This document shows positions 53,967 through 62,057 of a stretch of DNA of 64,000 nucleotides, piece by piece. Numbering within the stretch: position 1 is the stretch's first letter; the number at the start of each line of letters is the position of its first letter. The notes below the pieces were generated by a model that saw nothing but the letters and a program-made list of their open reading frames with translations, had not been told where the DNA came from and made no database searches. The stretch comes from Sporosarcina sp. JAI121 (lineage in GTDB: Bacteria; Bacillota; Bacilli; Bacillales_A; Planococcaceae): NCBI RefSeq assembly GCF_013408665.1, contig NZ_JACCCL010000001.1:697136-761135 (forward strand). Direction: 5' to 3'. Both the position numbers and the translations under genes were made by a program.

Positions 53967-54815
53967 TTGAAAACGGCAATTGTAACGGATAGTACGGCTT
54001 ATTTGCCTGCACGTATAATGAAAGAGTTTGATATTCGGATGATTCCGCTGTCGGTTACACTCAACGGGGAAGTCTATGATGAAGAAATCGACATCCAATC
54101 AGCCGATTTTTACGATAAAGTGCGTGGCGAAGGCCCGCTGCCAAAGACTTCTCAGCCGCCGATCGGCAAATTCGTCGAGTTGTTTGAGTCGCTGAAAGGT
54201 ACCTATGACGCGGTCATTTCCATCCATCTGTCAAGCGGTATAAGCGGCACATACGCGGGAGCGAAGCAGGCAGGCGAAATGGTGGACGGTATCGACGTCT
54301 ATACATTCGACTCGGAAATCTCCTGTTACCTGCAAGGGTTTTACGTGCTACGCGCGGCGGAACTTGCGAAAGAAGGAGCGGCGCCTGAAGCAATCATGGC
54401 CGAACTCGATGAAATGAAACAGACAATGCGCGCTTATTTCATGGTGGACGACCTTACACATCTGCAACGGGGCGGCAGGCTATCTGCTGCACAAGCGCTG
54501 ATCGGCGGATTGCTTCAAGTGAAACCGATTCTTCATTTCCAAGATAAAGTTATCGTCCCGTTCGAAAAAATCCGTACCCGCAAAAAAGCGATGAAACGGA
54601 TTGCGGACATGCTGGCAGAAGACGCGGCTAAAATGCCGCTTGAGGCGGCTATCATCCACGGTAACCGACCGGAAGACGCCGAAAAATGGCTAGCGGAACT
54701 TTCCGAACTGTTACCGGACGTAAAGTTCACCATCAGTCATTTTGGTCCCGTAATCGGTACGCATCTAGGAGAAGCATCGATGGGGCTTGGTTGGGTTAAA
54801 CGAAGAAGTAAATAA
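53967..54815 (+). CDS. degV: DegV family fatty-acid-binding protein
   Basis: The 282-residue DegV protein carries AIVTDSTAYLP, the fatty-acid carboxylate loop SIHLSSGISGTYAG, DDLTHLQRGGRLSAAQ and GPVIGTHLGEASMG. These proteins deliver fatty acids to FakA-type kinases. The frame is open 43 codons upstream, but TTG 53967, 11 bp after AGGAG, gives the family's usual length and N-terminus (LKTAIVTDST). It starts the com-fla cluster and lies 22 bp before comFA. Confidence 0.93.
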   Translation: MKTAIVTDSTAYLPARIMKEFDIRMIPLSVTLNGEVYDEEIDIQSADFYDKVRGEGPLPKTSQPPIGKFVELFESLKGTYDAVISIHLSSGISGTYAGAKQAGEMVDGIDVYTFDSEISCYLQGFYVLRAAELAKEGAAPEAIMAELDEMKQTMRAYFMVDDLTHLQRGGRLSAAQALIGGLLQVKPILHFQDKVIVPFEKIRTRKKAMKRIADMLAEDAAKMPLEAAIIHGNRPEDAEKWLAELSELLPDVKFTISHFGPVIGTHLGEASMGLGWVKRRSK

Positions 54816-54837
54816 AATCAGAAACGGGGTGTTGCGA

Positions 54838-56217
54838 ATGGCAAATACGTTCGATCCGTCAGTCAGGGACTTCCTGGCCGGCCGTATTTGGCTCCGTCTG
54901 CACACCCCTTTTCCAATTGAAACGATCGATGCACACATCCAATCGCAACATATCAAAACGATACCCGGCATCAAAACCACCAAAACCTATGCCAATCAAA
55001 CCCGCCACATCTGCAATAGATGTGAAAATACCATACAATCCCGCTTCACAACATTCGACTGCGCAAAATGCGAAGGTCCTTGCACGTATTGCAGACACTG
55101 CCTCAAAATGGGGCGTGTTTCAACATGCACCGAACTCATCGTCTGGAACGCAGAACAGCCGATTTATCCAACAAATCACACGCTCGCTTGGCAAGGCATC
55201 TTGACACCCCGTCAACAGCAAGCATCCAACGAACTGACAGAAAGCAATACCAAACGCATCCCGCACCTCATCCACGCCGTCTGCGGTTCAGGGAAAACGG
55301 AAATCCTCTTCGAGCCGATCCATAAACTGCTCCTAGCAGGCAAACGGGTATGCATCGCAGCGCCGCGGGTCGACGTTATCCTTGAACTCGAACCACGCCT
55401 TCGCGCAGCTTTTCCAGAAACAGCAATCGAAGCATTATACGGCGGCGCAGAAACAACAACAGATTCCGCACAACTCATTCTCGCAACAACGCACCAGTTA
55501 TACCGATTCCGTCACGCCTTCGATGCCATCTTCGTCGATGAAGCGGATGCATTTCCATATACAGCTGAGGAAACATTAAGAAGAGCCGTCCGGAAAGCCG
55601 CAAAACCGGAAGCACCCGTCCATTTCGTCACTGCAACACCATCGGACAAACTTCTCAATGAAATCAAAAAAACAGGGCAAATATCAACCATCAACCGCAG
55701 ATACCATGGACATCCATTACCGATTCCAAGGTACGACAGCCTTTGGAATTACACGAAACATATCCAAAAAGGTAAACTGCCTAAAAAACTCAACAACTGG
55801 ACAGAGGAACGACTGCGCCGAAAAGAACCGTTCCTGATCTTCTTCCATCACATCGGACTTATGGAACAGGCGGAACTATTATTCAAACAGCTGGACACAC
55901 GCATTCACGCGGTCCATGCTTCGCATCCCGACAGGAAAGAACATGTCCAAGCATTGCGCAACAAAGAAGTCCCGGGCCTTCTGACGACAACAATATTAGA
56001 ACGCGGCATCACGATTCCAAATGTCCAAGTTGCCGTCGTCGGGGCGGAACAGCTCATTTTCAACAAAGGCGCACTCATCCAGATCGGCGGCCGCGTCGGA
56101 CGTTCTGAGCAACATCCGTCAGGTGATTTCGTCTTATTTCACCACGGCATCACGTACGCAATGGATGATGCGAAAAAAGAAATAATCCAGTTGAATAAAG
56201 GGGGCGTCCCCAATTGA
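54838..56217 (+). CDS. comFA: Competence DNA-uptake ATPase ComFA
   Basis: The 459-residue DEAD-type translocase drives single-stranded DNA import during transformation. A four-Cys zinc site (CNRCE...CAKCEGPCTYCRHC) lies at about 60-92. Walker A is AVCGSGKTEI, Walker B is FVDEADAFPY, then TATPS, and motif VI is QIGGRVGRSEQHPSG. CGGGGTG before ATG sets the start. comFC follows with a 4-bp overlap; no comFB lies between them, unlike B. subtilis. Confidence 0.95.
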   Translation: MANTFDPSVRDFLAGRIWLRLHTPFPIETIDAHIQSQHIKTIPGIKTTKTYANQTRHICNRCENTIQSRFTTFDCAKCEGPCTYCRHCLKMGRVSTCTELIVWNAEQPIYPTNHTLAWQGILTPRQQQASNELTESNTKRIPHLIHAVCGSGKTEILFEPIHKLLLAGKRVCIAAPRVDVILELEPRLRAAFPETAIEALYGGAETTTDSAQLILATTHQLYRFRHAFDAIFVDEADAFPYTAEETLRRAVRKAAKPEAPVHFVTATPSDKLLNEIKKTGQISTINRRYHGHPLPIPRYDSLWNYTKHIQKGKLPKKLNNWTEERLRRKEPFLIFFHHIGLMEQAELLFKQLDTRIHAVHASHPDRKEHVQALRNKEVPGLLTTTILERGITIPNVQVAVVGAEQLIFNKGALIQIGGRVGRSEQHPSGDFVLFHHGITYAMDDAKKEIIQLNKGGVPN

Positions 56218-56822
56218 ACGATTGCTTGCTCTGTGAACAAAAAATCGCATCCGTACCTTCCTGGAAAGCACTACTCGCACTCGAAAAACAAACAGCTATT
56301 TGCCAAGATTGTTCAAAAAAGTTCCAACGTGCCGACATAAAGGAAGAGGACAAATTGTTGGACCAAGTCACATCGCTATACACTTACAACGAAGCGATGC
56401 GGGAATACCTGCACCAATTCAAATTCCTTCAGGACGTCGCGCTGGCAAGTGTCTTCGCGAATGAACTGCGAACCCTTTTAAAAGGAGACCCAACCATTGT
56501 TCCAATCCCGATGCATCCTGAAAAAAGGATTGAACGGACATTTGCTCCTGTCGACGAACTGTTGAAAAGTGCACGCCTTCCGTTTACCCACTTGCTCGAA
56601 AAAACGGGCATGGAAGCGATGGGCGAGAAATCGAAGGAACAACGTCTTGCGGTGAAACCTTTATTCAGACTGAAACCGGGAACCAGCGTACAACCTAGCA
56701 CGTATATACTACTAGATGATATTTACACGACTGGCACAACGCTACGTCATGCGGCGACTGTTTTAAAAGAGGCGGGTGCAACGCGTGTCGAAGCGGTTAC
56801 ATTGATTCGTGCCGAACGATGA
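56214..56822 (+). CDS. comFC: Competence protein ComFC
   Basis: The 202-residue phosphoribosyltransferase-fold protein has an N-terminal zinc-finger half (CLLCEQ, CQDCSKKF) and the PRPP-binding loop YILLDDIYTTGTTLRHAATV. It works with ComFA in transformation. It starts with TTG inside the comFA stop (TTGA overlap), so translation is coupled. Confidence 0.93.
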   Translation: MNDCLLCEQKIASVPSWKALLALEKQTAICQDCSKKFQRADIKEEDKLLDQVTSLYTYNEAMREYLHQFKFLQDVALASVFANELRTLLKGDPTIVPIPMHPEKRIERTFAPVDELLKSARLPFTHLLEKTGMEAMGEKSKEQRLAVKPLFRLKPGTSVQPSTYILLDDIYTTGTTLRHAATVLKEAGATRVEAVTLIRAER

Positions 56823-56843
56823 AACGATAGGAGATGCAACAAA

Positions 56844-57260
56844 ATGGCAGAACTACGAGATTGCCCGAAATGTGGCGCGTTTTTCAACTACACAGGTATG
56901 CGGGATGTTTGCGCGAAATGCGCCATGAGCGATGAGAAAATGTACGAGGAAGTGTACCGTTTCTTAAGAAGGCGTGAGAACCGGGCGGCGACGATAGAAC
57001 GGATTGTCGAAGCGACTGGCGTCACCGAAACCTTGCTTCACCAATGGGTGCGAAAAGGTCGACTCCAACCTGCATTATTTCCGAATCTCGGTTATCCGTG
57101 CGACAATTGCGGCAAGCTGACGAACACAGGAAAACTGTGTGACGGATGTACAGCAGACCTGAAAAATGACATTAGAACATTCGAGGCGGCGCAGGAATTC
57201 CGGGATGCAGTCGAAGCAAATGAGAAAGCGACCTACCACGCGGGGCGTAAATCGGAATAG
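56844..57260 (+). CDS. yvyF: Flagellar operon protein YvyF
   Basis: The 138-residue YvyF/TIGR03826-type protein has an N-terminal zinc finger (CPKCGAFF, CAKC), a middle helix-turn-helix-like segment (RIVEATGVTETLLHQWVRKG) and a second Cys cluster (CDNCGKL, CDGC). It may regulate flagellar genes; role unproven. TAGGAGATG precedes ATG. Confidence 0.9.
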   Translation: MAELRDCPKCGAFFNYTGMRDVCAKCAMSDEKMYEEVYRFLRRRENRAATIERIVEATGVTETLLHQWVRKGRLQPALFPNLGYPCDNCGKLTNTGKLCDGCTADLKNDIRTFEAAQEFRDAVEANEKATYHAGRKSE

Positions 57261-57310
57261 GAAATAATCCGGCAGTTTTGTACTGACCGGTTTTTTCGTT
57301 CAAAAGACCC

Positions 57311-57337
57311 TAAACGTTCACAAGTTTATGCCGAAAT
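57311..57337 (+). promoter_or_regulatory. SigD promoter of flgM
   Basis: TAAA-N15-GCCGAAAT matches the sigma-D consensus TAAA-N15-GCCGATAT with one mismatch, 56 bp before flgM. SigD control of its own anti-sigma gene is the known B. subtilis design. Confidence 0.85.
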
Positions 57338-57392
57338 AATGAGAGAGGACTCACATAACATATAAAACAGCAAACGAAAGGAGCAAGAACAA

Positions 57393-57656
57393 ATGAAAAT
57401 TCAAAAGTTCACTCTACCAGCAGTCAATCCTTACAAAGCGAACCAGCTGAAAGCAGAACAGGCAGAGCAAAAGCCGAAAATGAAAACGGACAAACTCGAA
57501 ATTTCATCCGAAGCGAAAAAGCTATCGGAAGTTTCTTCTTTCTCCGCTCAGCGCAATGAACGTGTTCAACAATTGAAAGCACAAGTACAAGCGGGGACAT
57601 ACGAAGTGGAACCCGAAAAACTTGCTGCTGACTTGGTAAAGCATTTCAAACCGTAA
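57393..57656 (+). CDS. flgM: Anti-sigma-D factor FlgM
   Basis: The 87-residue protein matches FlgM: a flexible N-terminal half and a C-terminal sigma-binding helix region (DKLEISSEAKKLSEVS, ERVQQLKAQVQAGTYEVEPE). It holds SigD inactive until the hook-basal body is finished. AAAGGAG precedes ATG. Confidence 0.94.
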   Translation: MKIQKFTLPAVNPYKANQLKAEQAEQKPKMKTDKLEISSEAKKLSEVSSFSAQRNERVQQLKAQVQAGTYEVEPEKLAADLVKHFKP

Positions 57657-57687
57657 AAATATCACTAACTGAAAGCAGGAAAAACAC

Positions 57688-58185
57688 ATGCCCATTACAA
57701 CCATCTTGGCGTTACTTGACAGTCTGGAAAAACTTCATAGAAGTCTGCTGCGGCTAGCAAACGACAAGACTGCCCTCATCAAGAGCGGTGACATGGACGA
57801 ACTCGACCAGCTGCTGAAAGACGAGCAGGCCCATTTAGCTGCCATCGTTCAGATGGACACCCAAAGACAGCGTGCCGTAGCAACGTATTTAACTGATCAA
57901 GGACGATCAGTACCGCAAAATCCGACCATCGCCGATTTACTGGAGGCGGCACCGGAAGCGGACAAGGAAAGCCTTGAGGAGGCGAGGGACCGTCTCCTGC
58001 ATGCGATTCATGACTTGAAATGGCAAAACGACCTGAACCAGAAGCTGACGTATCAATCACTTCAGTTCGTGAATCTGTCGCTGGACATGGTTCGGCCGCG
58101 TATGGAAGCGGTCAACTATTCAAAACCGGAAATCAACGGAAGACAAGCTTCGACCAAACAAACTACATTCGACTCGCAAGCGTAA
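57688..58185 (+). CDS. flgN: Flagellar chaperone FlgN (YvyG)
   Basis: The 165-residue all-helical coiled-coil protein (LLDSLEKLHRSLLRLANDKT at the N-terminus) lies between flgM and flgK, the place of FlgN, which delivers FlgK and FlgL to the export gate. The ribosome binding site is weak (GCAGGA). Confidence 0.9.
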   Translation: MPITTILALLDSLEKLHRSLLRLANDKTALIKSGDMDELDQLLKDEQAHLAAIVQMDTQRQRAVATYLTDQGRSVPQNPTIADLLEAAPEADKESLEEARDRLLHAIHDLKWQNDLNQKLTYQSLQFVNLSLDMVRPRMEAVNYSKPEINGRQASTKQTTFDSQA

Positions 58186-58196
58186 GGAGGAACACG

Positions 58197-59723
58197 ATGG
58201 GCTCTACATTCATGGGACTGGAAACAAATAAACGCGGCCTGTTCACACAGCAATCCGCGCTCTATACAACAGGACACAACATCAGTAATGCCAACACGCT
58301 CGGGTACTCGCGCCAACGTGTCAACATGGAAGCGACAGGCGGATTCCCCGGCGTCGGTCTAAGCGCCGGCACAATGCCTGGATTCCTCGGAACAGGCGTC
58401 CAAGCGGGCTCTATCCAACGTATCCGTGACGGCTTTGTCGACCAGCAATACAGACAGGAATCCAACAAACTGGGCTACTGGGAATCTCAAACAAAAGCGA
58501 TCGCTCAAATGGAAGACGTCCTGAACGAGCCTTCCGCATACGGACTGCAGAAATCACTCAGTGAATTCTGGCAATCCTTGCAGGATCTCGCCGTCAACCC
58601 TGAAAACGGCGGCGCACGCTCAGTCGTCGTACAGCGCGGTCAAGCAGTTGCAGACTCATTCAACTACATGCATAAATCATTGACGGAAATCCAGACGAAC
58701 CTTGGAAAAGAAATCAGCGTCGCAACGGGCGATGTCAACTCTATCTTGAAACAGATTTCGGAGTTGAATGCACAAATCAAACAAGTAGAACCGAACGGCT
58801 ATATGCCGAATGATCTGTACGATGCGCGAGATACGCTGCTTGATGAATTATCCACATATTTCCCGATTGAAACGGAAAACAAGCCATCAGGCGGACGGGC
58901 TTTGGCGATGGCTGAAGGTTCGGTCACGGTTACGATGAAAATCGGTGGTCAATCAGTGGTGCTGGTCGAAGGTAGCAAAGCTGCAACCTTGAAGACAAAC
59001 CCCGACAATCTCATTAAAACCGAGGATGACGGTAATGTAACAAATTTACCTATTATCGGTTTTGCAGTACAAACTGCCGATGGACAAGCACTGGAACTCG
59101 ACCACAAAGATTTCTTATCGACAGGTAAAATGAAATCCTTAATGGAATCTTATGGGACAGCAGACGGTAAAGGAATCTATCCGGACATGCTAGCAAAACT
59201 CGATCAAATGGCGAATGCTTTTGCTGAAGAGTTTAATAAAGTTCACGGTCTTGGTTTCCCATTAACGAGTGAAGTAATTGCCAATCCAGATACTGCTTTC
59301 TTTGAAGGCTCAGGAGCGGCCGGCATAAAAGTGAAACAAGAAATCATCGACAATCCTAGTCTACTCCGAGCTTCTACAGGAGAAGGCGAAGAAGGCAACG
59401 GTAAAAACGCCAAATTACTTGCTGATGTCCAATCAAAAGGATTAGAAGGTATCAACGGGGCAACCGTTGAATCATTCTTCCAAGGAATAATCGGTCAACT
59501 AGGTGTCGACGGTCAACAAGCCGAACGAATGGCATTCAATACGCAAACGTTAAAAGGCGCAGTCGAACACCGCCGTGCATCCATCAGTTCCGTCTCACTC
59601 GATGAAGAAATGACGGACATGATCAGATTCCAACAAGCCTATAACGCATCCGCCCGCATGATCACCGTCGTCGATGAAACCCTCGACAAAATCATCAACG
59701 GCATGGGCCGAGCAGGAATGTAA
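58197..59723 (+). CDS. flgK: Flagellar hook-filament junction protein FlgK
   Basis: The 508-residue HAP1 has conserved N- and C-terminal D0/D1 helices: STFMGLETNKRGLFTQQSAL then TGHNISNANTLGYSRQRV at the start, and EEMTDMIRFQQAYNASARMI near the end. AAGGAGG lies 7 bp before ATG 58197; the much longer upstream frame overlaps flgN and is rejected. Confidence 0.96.
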   Translation: MGSTFMGLETNKRGLFTQQSALYTTGHNISNANTLGYSRQRVNMEATGGFPGVGLSAGTMPGFLGTGVQAGSIQRIRDGFVDQQYRQESNKLGYWESQTKAIAQMEDVLNEPSAYGLQKSLSEFWQSLQDLAVNPENGGARSVVVQRGQAVADSFNYMHKSLTEIQTNLGKEISVATGDVNSILKQISELNAQIKQVEPNGYMPNDLYDARDTLLDELSTYFPIETENKPSGGRALAMAEGSVTVTMKIGGQSVVLVEGSKAATLKTNPDNLIKTEDDGNVTNLPIIGFAVQTADGQALELDHKDFLSTGKMKSLMESYGTADGKGIYPDMLAKLDQMANAFAEEFNKVHGLGFPLTSEVIANPDTAFFEGSGAAGIKVKQEIIDNPSLLRASTGEGEEGNGKNAKLLADVQSKGLEGINGATVESFFQGIIGQLGVDGQQAERMAFNTQTLKGAVEHRRASISSVSLDEEMTDMIRFQQAYNASARMITVVDETLDKIINGMGRAGM

Positions 59724-59742
59724 GAAAGGAGCAATTAGTTAT

Positions 59743-60618
59743 ATGCGCGTAACACAATCAATGCTTTCGAATAACATGCTCCGGAACCTTTCCACGAGCT
59801 ACAATAAAATGGGCAAACTCCAAGAACAGCTCAATACAGGAAAAAAAGTAAACCGCCCATCAGACGATCCCGTCGTAGCCATGAAAGGCATGGCTTACCG
59901 CACACAAGTGGATAAAGTTGCCCAGTACCAACGTAACCTGGGTGAAGTCAACAACTACCTGGATAGCTCGGACGATGCGCTTGATAAAGTCGGACAGGCG
60001 ATGCACCGTGCGAAGGAACTTGTTACAAATGCGGCAAACGGTACATTATCACCTGAAGATAAAGAAAAGATTCAGAGTGAACTTGATCAGCTACGCGAGC
60101 ATATTCAAGACATGGCGAATACAAAAGTGGGAGATAAGTATATTTTCAGTGGCACGAAAACTGCCACTCCTCTTTATGATAAAGAAAATAAAACATATCC
60201 GAATATAGATCCGGATAACCCATCAGCCTTTGAGAAAAGCGTTGATATCGAAGTTTTTGACGGCGTCACAATGAATGTAAATGCAAACGTGTTAAATCTA
60301 TTTAAAGAAATTGATGACATGTTCGACGTATTTAATGCAGACACAGACTTCAGCGCTGCAATCGCAAAAGTCGACGCCAACATGGACAAAGTACTTACAA
60401 CACGCGCAGACATCGGCGCACGCCAAAACCGAGTCGAAATGATGGGTAACCGTTTGGATTCTCAAGAAGCCTCTGCAAAAAAACAAATGAGTGAAAACGA
60501 AGATATCGACTACGAAAAAGCCATCACCGAAATGCTCACACAAGAGTCAATCCACCGTGCAGCACTTTCAGTCGGCTCACGTATTATCCAGCCATCACTA
60601 GTAGACTTTTTACGATAA
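59743..60618 (+). CDS. flgL: Flagellar hook-filament junction protein FlgL
   Basis: The 291-residue HAP3 starts MRVTQSMLSNNMLRNLSTSY. It has the flagellin-like GKKVNRPSDDPVVAMKGMAY and a C-terminal D1/D0 (DIDYEKAITEMLTQES, IIQPSLVDFLR). AAAGGAG precedes ATG. It is read as ending the flgM-flgL transcript because a terminator follows. Confidence 0.95.
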   Translation: MRVTQSMLSNNMLRNLSTSYNKMGKLQEQLNTGKKVNRPSDDPVVAMKGMAYRTQVDKVAQYQRNLGEVNNYLDSSDDALDKVGQAMHRAKELVTNAANGTLSPEDKEKIQSELDQLREHIQDMANTKVGDKYIFSGTKTATPLYDKENKTYPNIDPDNPSAFEKSVDIEVFDGVTMNVNANVLNLFKEIDDMFDVFNADTDFSAAIAKVDANMDKVLTTRADIGARQNRVEMMGNRLDSQEASAKKQMSENEDIDYEKAITEMLTQESIHRAALSVGSRIIQPSLVDFLR

Positions 60619-60623
60619 AATAG

Positions 60624-60658
60624 AAAAACGATCTTTCCATAGGGAAGATCGTTTTTTC
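60624..60658 (+). terminator. Terminator between flgL and yviE
   Basis: An AACGATCTTTCC/GGGAAGATCGTT stem is followed by TTTTC. It may split or attenuate the operon at this point. Confidence 0.82.
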
Positions 60659-60672
60659 AAAGGATGAGAAAA

Positions 60673-61227
60673 ATGAACATCCCACAACTACAAGTAACGA
60701 CAACAAAAGCACTTCTAGGGCTGACCACCCAAAAACCAACACAAGAAATAGAGCAACCACGTGCAACACTAGATATCCAACAACCACAAGCAGAAATGAC
60801 TATGCAAACAAGAAAGTCTAGGCTATCGATTGATACAACGCAAGCCCGTGCCGATATGGACTTAAAAAGTTCCGCCCAACGTACAGAAGAAGTTGCCCAG
60901 TATGCCCAATCAGAAGTCTCCAATGGAATCGCTCGCCGCGCACAAGATGGCAATGAACTCATGAGAATTGAAAATGGCGGAAGTCCAATTCAGACATTTG
61001 CCGAAAGAGCACTCCGGCAGCCCTATAGCAGTTTAAACGTCAAGTTCATCCCGTCCTATGGCAGTGTGAAGGTTTCATTTGAACCTGGCAGTGTGGACAT
61101 ACGAGTAGAGCCTCAAAAGGTCATTAACAAGAGTACAGCGAACAAGCCGATCCATACATATACACCAGGAAAAGTAACCGCGGAGTTACTTCAAAAACCA
61201 TCGATTCAAATAGATTTTAAAGCTTAA
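60673..61227 (+). CDS. yviE: YviE (DUF6470) flagellar-locus protein
   Basis: The 184-residue protein has short repeats in its N-terminal half of the form TTQKPTQEIEQPRATLDIQQ and RKSRLSIDTTQARADMDLKS. This pattern and the place before fliW match YviE. Function unknown. AAAGG spacing favours ATG 60673 over ATG 60664. Confidence 0.88.
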   Translation: MNIPQLQVTTTKALLGLTTQKPTQEIEQPRATLDIQQPQAEMTMQTRKSRLSIDTTQARADMDLKSSAQRTEEVAQYAQSEVSNGIARRAQDGNELMRIENGGSPIQTFAERALRQPYSSLNVKFIPSYGSVKVSFEPGSVDIRVEPQKVINKSTANKPIHTYTPGKVTAELLQKPSIQIDFKA

Positions 61228-61245
61228 CAGAAGGAGAATGAGTAT

Positions 61246-61689
61246 ATGAAAATACAATCAACGATTTTAGGGGTAGTAGAAGTATCAGAATCTGAGGTCC
61301 TCACTTTTGAAAATGGGCTGCCAGGATTTGAGGATGAAAAGAATTTCGTTTTATTATCCATAGAAGGAAATGAAGTCTATCAAATTCTCCAGTCAATCAA
61401 TTCCAAAGAAGTAGGCTTTGTAACGGCGAATCCTTACTTATTTACAGACGACTATACTATCGATTTGGATGAATCAACCGTAGAGTCCCTAAATATAGAA
61501 TCCGAAGAAGACATAATCGTCTTAACAATCGTTACAGTAAAAGAACCCTTCAATGCCTCAACCGTAAACTTAAAAGCACCCGTCATCATCAACACAAAAT
61601 CCAAAAAAGCAAAACAATGCATTCTGGAAAACATGGAATATCCAATCAGATATTCCATAGAAACCAACATGCAGAAAGACAAGGGGTGA
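61246..61689 (+). CDS. fliW: Flagellar assembly factor FliW
   Basis: The 147-residue FliW ([20 protein letters not shown], then [20 protein letters not shown]) binds either flagellin or CsrA. When flagellin is scarce it sequesters CsrA and permits hag translation. AAGGAG precedes ATG. It lies 4 bp before csrA. Confidence 0.95.
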   Translation: MKIQSTILGVVEVSESEVLTFENGLPGFEDEKNFVLLSIEGNEVYQILQSINSKEVGFVTANPYLFTDDYTIDLDESTVESLNIESEEDIIVLTIVTVKEPFNASTVNLKAPVIINTKSKKAKQCILENMEYPIRYSIETNMQKDKG

Positions 61690-61693
61690 CGGA

Positions 61694-61915
61694 ATGCTCG
61701 TATTATCTCGAAAAAAAGGCGAATCCATTTGGCTCGGTGATGAAATCGAAATTACCATCAGTGAAATAAAAGGAGACCAAGTCCGAATCGCCATCAACGC
61801 TCCCAAAAACGTCCCCATCTTACGCGGTGAACTACTAAAAGAAGTATCAGAATCAAACACTGAAGCCATTAAAATAGATGGTTTCATGGACTTCCTTAAA
61901 AACGAAAAAAAATAA
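61694..61915 (+). CDS. csrA: Translational regulator CsrA
   Basis: The 73-residue RNA-binding protein ([39 protein letters not shown]) blocks the hag ribosome binding site by binding GGA motifs. The C-terminal extension is typical of FliW-regulated CsrA. AGGGGTG precedes ATG. Confidence 0.97.
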   Translation: MLVLSRKKGESIWLGDEIEITISEIKGDQVRIAINAPKNVPILRGELLKEVSESNTEAIKIDGFMDFLKNEKK

Positions 61916-61926
61916 CCCTTTTCTAT

Positions 61927-61953
61927 TAAACATTCCAAAAGAGAATCCGATAG
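61927..61953 (+). promoter_or_regulatory. SigD promoter of hag
   Basis: TAAA-N15-TCCGATAG matches the sigma-D consensus (GCCGATAT at -10) at 6 of 8 positions, with exact spacing. It gives a leader of roughly 100 nt. Confidence 0.75.
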
Positions 61954-62013
61954 TACTAGTGTAGCGAGGAAAACGGGGTTCGGCCGACCCGGTCTCTTCG
62001 GTATAAAAAATGT

Positions 62014-62031
62014 GCTCACAAGGACGTGAGC
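62014..62031 (+). promoter_or_regulatory. CsrA-binding hairpin in the hag leader
   Basis: GCTCAC-AAGGAC-GTGAGC folds into a 6-bp stem with GGA in the loop, the classical CsrA target. A second GGA lies in the ribosome binding site AAGGAGGA at 62043, 12 bp later, so both sites could be bridged by one CsrA dimer, as in B. subtilis. Confidence 0.75.
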
Positions 62032-62057
62032 AACATACATTCAAGGAGGAAATTATA

